From: Dipetalonema caudispina
Taxonomy: Eukaryota > Nematoda > Chromadorea > Rhabditida > Onchocercidae
Assembly (NCBI GenBank): GCA_013365325.1
Contig: JABVXV010000582.1
Span: forward strand, 1 to 24,639
Reading direction: 5' to 3'
Length of the DNA stretch: 24,639 nt
A program made the position numbers and the translations under genes. Of the stretch, positions 21,482 through 24,639 are shown piece by piece (within the stretch, counting starts at the first letter, position 1; every line of letters starts with the position of its first letter). The notes under the pieces are model-generated. The model was not told the origin of the DNA and did not search any database. It saw only the letters and a list, made by a program, of their open reading frames with translations.

Positions 21482-21713
21482 GAATTTTGGAAATAATTAG
21501 AATGCTTCTCCTCTCAGCGGTACTTTCTATAAGCAGTGCGATACTATTCCTGAGCTTGGCTTCTTGAACGTTAATATCTGCTTCCCGGATTTGTATTTCG
21601 GTATGCAAATCTCTCGTCTGACGTGTGGAGTATTCTTCTCAATTTGCCTAAATTATCATCAAATGTGTCTCCACCTATGGAACTGATAGAAGATTTCAAT
21701 TTATTCAAAAATT
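21482..21713 (-). pseudogene. Coiled-coil-like coding stretch with an apparent frameshift
   Basis: After an acceptor (GTAATTTAG), the minus strand reads KFLNKLKSSISSIGGDTFDD then NLGKLRR. A second frame, opening directly after a TGA, reads EEYSTRQTRDLHTEIQIREA, then DINVQEAKLRNSIALLIEST, then AERRSIL and a stop at the low end. The two frames meet near 21640; one missing base at AAATTGAGAAG would join them. The product would be a charged helical segment, probably a C-terminus. I do not recognise the family. No upstream exon is secured, although a similar broken stretch (DETKKLI, stop, RKFEGNDLLANIMC) lies near 22018-22086. It could also be a shadow, but the amino acid sense is better than that of the opposite strand. 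Confidence 0.4.
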
Positions 21714-21812
21714 TCTAAATTACATTAGACAGTGCAAAAAATTAGGAAAGTTTTCTGAATACTACAATCTTTTTGCTAAAAAATAGCACAATTACAGTTG
21801 CCATGTTTACAG

Positions 21813-24639
21813 AATTTGCATAATAGTTTTAATGGTCATTTCATCGATTATCGTAAAGGAATCATTTGCAATGGTAAGGAAATATTATTTTCCGTCCTTT
21901 TGTATTTGCAAACAGAAGTTCGCAGGGAATTTAAACAGCGTATGCGTGACATCTGCGTGAAATGATGATACATTGTACACGTCTTATACCACAAATTTTG
22001 AAATATCCTAGCACATAATATTAGCTAATAGATCATTTCCTTCAAACTTTCGTCAAATTAACTTCTTGGTTTCATCCGATGCATCTGTTTGTTTGAGAAA
22101 CGCTTTAAAAAATCGCTTATATTTTAAAGAAAAATGAAAAAATTGATAATTTTGACTGGAATTCCATACTTCGAGTGACTGATGAATAATTGCAAAATAT
22201 CAACAATTATTCGAAAAATCCATAATTAACACTATTAAACATTGCTTCATTCAAAGCATTTTATTTCATTTCTTCTATTTCAGTTTAAATATTACAAGCA
22301 ATTGTTAAATTTGCAAAATGAATTGCTACAGTTAAATTCGAATATATTTTACAATATCGAAATCGAAATTTTGTATCCGTATGATACTGAACAATGCGAA
22401 GGGTTTGAAATTTTTACTTGAAAAAAACAAATGAATAATTAATTGAATTTGTATGGAACTTATCTCAAAACGCTATTTTGATAAATTATTCAATAATTTT
22501 TGAAGCATATCGAAAAGTGAAATGAGGTAAAACCCATCATGCAAGAAACTATTGGCTTCTAATGGCCTTTCAAAATTGTGGAATTAATTTTCTATTTGTT
22601 AATTTAATTAAGGTCACCAGCGGTGTTTGGAAATCAAATCACAATTTAGTGAAGTTGGAAGCCATCAACTGTTACAGCCTCATTTTCTCATTTTGATATT
22701 ATGCAAGAAGTCATTTTTAGATTTTTGCTGCTGAAACTTTGGCATACTAAGAAAATATTCATCGAATTCCTATTTAGGCCTTACATAACATTATTTGATA
22801 GACAATTAAAATATTTGTATAAATTTGCATTGGACAAGAAAGGTCGAAGCTGGTGGGCAATATTCTATGGCCAAAGTTTGCATTACTTCAAAATATTGGT
22901 GTTAAATGAAACTCTATTTTGTCATAGCTGAGAAATTTGTAATTATTTCAAATTTCTGTTCGAGATTCCAATTTAATGAATAAATTCCAGATATAATTTG
23001 AAGAAAAGTACTCTTTTTAAGTTTGGATATTTTCGAACTTTCTTCACCACTTATTCGAAAGTCTCTCTTGCAACATTTCTTACCATCATTCCTATCGCAT
23101 TTCATCTGTCATTCTAGGCGAAATTCGATATACTGTTGGTGATTATCAATATGACGATAAATTTAAATGGTCATTTAGTGTCAGTTATTGGAAATCTGAG
23201 ATGAAATGGAACGGCGGAGAAGTTACATTCACCGATCTTTACGGTATTAACTTTTCATACATTTTTAAAAAGAGTAACAATTGGACTAATGGCTGCTTTA
23301 TTAATAACGACAAAGAAATAGGAAGGAGAAAAAAGCACCGAAAAATTTACTCATTATGTAAAATAGTTTGAGTAGTGACAAAATAAATGTGTTTTAGATA
23401 ATATATTCATAACTCACGGATGATATGAGCTATCATTAATATGAATCATTTTAGAAATGATATTGAATGTAAACTTTCCTATTGTTTTACAGATAAAAGA
23501 GGGTTAGCATTAATAATAGTTCAAGAGAGTTGTCAACTCGATCGAATAACAATCAACGAATACTTAAGCAGTTTGTCTTTACCTCTTCTTTAAATACACT
23601 TTTGAAACATTTTTGAAGAGACAAATTAGAAAATGAAAGGAAATTGTAAATTTGAATTTTATATTTCCTTTTTTTCACAAGAATCTAAAACAGATGGAAA
23701 GAAAATTCAATATTTAACAAAAGCTGAAGAATCGATAACAAGAATGGTATCCGATGGGACGATAAGATTAGCTGGAAGTAATAACGGTTCAGTGAAACAA
23801 ATTGAAACCGTTGCAGGATACGGTATGCTATTTCTCATTAAGCCAATATTAGCAAATTTTACAATAAATACGCAAAAATTTGTACATTCTCCGAAGAATC
23901 CCATTATTTCCATTTTCACGGATGTAATTGTCTTCAATGCAATAAATTAAACTCAATGATGACTAACTCCTATTAACTGAAATTAAAATTTTAATCATTT
24001 TGTATATCATGAGAGCCTACACTGAGTCAAATCTTTGACAAAGCGATCATGCTGCCGAAGCGATTAACTTATCATAGTATTAGAATAATTTTCAAGAATG
24101 TCAAAAGTAATAATCTTGCGACTTTTTCATTAATTCATAGCTTGAAATTAAAATTTGCAATCATCTTTGAATGATATCAGAAATAAACGAAAGTTCATCA
24201 TATTTTGCAGTGTTTTATAATGGCGAAAAACAGCATATCATACTGAATATATTCGGTAAGGTACGAGTAAATAACAAATTGTAAACTATAAATTTCATAA
24301 CAAATTTTTAATTATCGAGTAGTATAGCCAAAATAATATCGATGCTATTTGCGGTCAGATAGATGAAAGATCGATCAGTTTAATGAGTAAATTAAAATCT
24401 GAGACTTGCTGTTGAGAATTGTTAAATTTCCTTTATGCAGTCTTTAGGGATGTAATTACAACAAGAATTCGAAAAATTCGTCTTTCCATTCGAAACGCTT
24501 CAGATTGATGCTGTGCTCATACTGGGAGCAGTATTGGCAATTGTCGTCAACTGCGTAATGGTTGCAATCGAAATTCGAAACTACAAACTGTATCAGTTGG
24601 CCAAAAACAAGCCAGTGAGACTGATTTTAACCAAGGAAT
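21813..24639 (+). CDS. Multi-exon protein with a predicted membrane helix, unknown family, cut by right edge
   Basis: Plus-strand exons are 21813-21873, 21916-21956, 22284-22378, 22778-22875, 23118-23243, 23493-23570, 23682-23822, 24211-24255 and 24466 to the end. All phases agree (1, 0, 2, then 1 throughout) for about 286 residues. From 23118 on the model is strong: IRYTVGDYQYDDKFKWSFSV, SYWKSEMKWNGGEVTFTDLY, KRGLALIIVQESCQLDRITI, EESITRMVSDGTIRLAGSNN. A hydrophobic helix follows (IDAVLILGAVLAIVVNCVMV, about 24504-24575), then a basic segment (RNYKLYQLAKNKPVRL), as in a protein with an outside domain and a cytoplasmic tail. The four upstream exons (NSFNGHFIDYRK, EVRREFKQRMRDIC, and so on) and the donors at 22378 and 22875 are less sure. 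The true start is not seen. The last acceptor (CAACAAG) is weak: the stronger TTTATGCAG nearby leads to an early stop. I compared it in mind with meckelin, TMEM231 and Cys-loop channels and found no convincing match. Confidence 0.65.

Noticed and set aside
22284..22420. YPYDTEQC as the Cys-loop signature of a ligand-gated ion channel.
   Set aside because: The first loop cysteine is missing, spacing is off by one residue, and downstream exons do not look like a channel. The motif lies largely beyond the donor that keeps phase with the next exon.

Overview
The window is AT-rich eukaryotic DNA, and its content fits a nematode, most likely a filarial-type clade III worm. Genes are split into many short exons (about 28-260 nt), and most introns are tens to several hundred bases. 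The junctions are GT-AG with pyrimidine tracts ending in TTTCAG-like sites, and many run in phase 1. There are no operons, bacterial ribosome binding sites, rRNAs, tRNAs or CRISPR arrays. Most single reading frames are short because the coding sequence is spliced. The models below were built by matching intron phase, splice signals and protein sense across exons.

Layout. (1) Minus strand, 86 to about 868: exons of a gene running off the left edge, related to a second copy at 10.3-11.7 kb. (2) Minus strand, 1241-2660: a complete five-exon gene for a 159-residue hydrophilic protein of unknown family. (3) Plus strand, 3912-4524: a small three-exon gene, probably secreted and rich in dibasic sites, with an apparent one-base frameshift in its last exon. 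(4) Minus strand, 5754-8439: an eight-exon PGAP2/FRAG1-type multi-pass membrane protein (GPI-anchor lipid remodelling family). (5) Minus strand, 10324-11747: a five-exon cysteine-rich protein of unknown family with a hydrophobic C-terminus. (6) Plus strand, 11905-17120: a complete eight-exon chymotrypsin-fold (S1) serine protease with signal peptide, propeptide and an intact His/Asp/Ser triad. (7) Plus strand, 20386-20515: the final exon of pyridoxamine 5'-phosphate oxidase, with upstream blocks that look decayed or diverged. (8) Minus strand, 21482-21713: a coiled-coil-like coding stretch with an apparent frameshift. (9) Plus strand, from about 21813 off the right edge: at least nine exons of an unrecognised protein with one strong membrane helix near the right edge.

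The protease and the cysteine-rich gene are divergent, with start regions about 150 bases apart, so they may share upstream control DNA. Otherwise the genes look like ordinary neighbours, not parts of one pathway. No mobile element is intact. Simple repeats, two short tandem repeats and the duplicated exon block are the main repeat content.

I see no clear new multi-gene system. The most interesting items are the related cysteine-rich minus-strand genes, the unrecognised membrane protein at the right edge, the non-trypsin S1 pocket of the protease, and two or three genes that look recently or partly broken. All exon joins are predictions made by eye.
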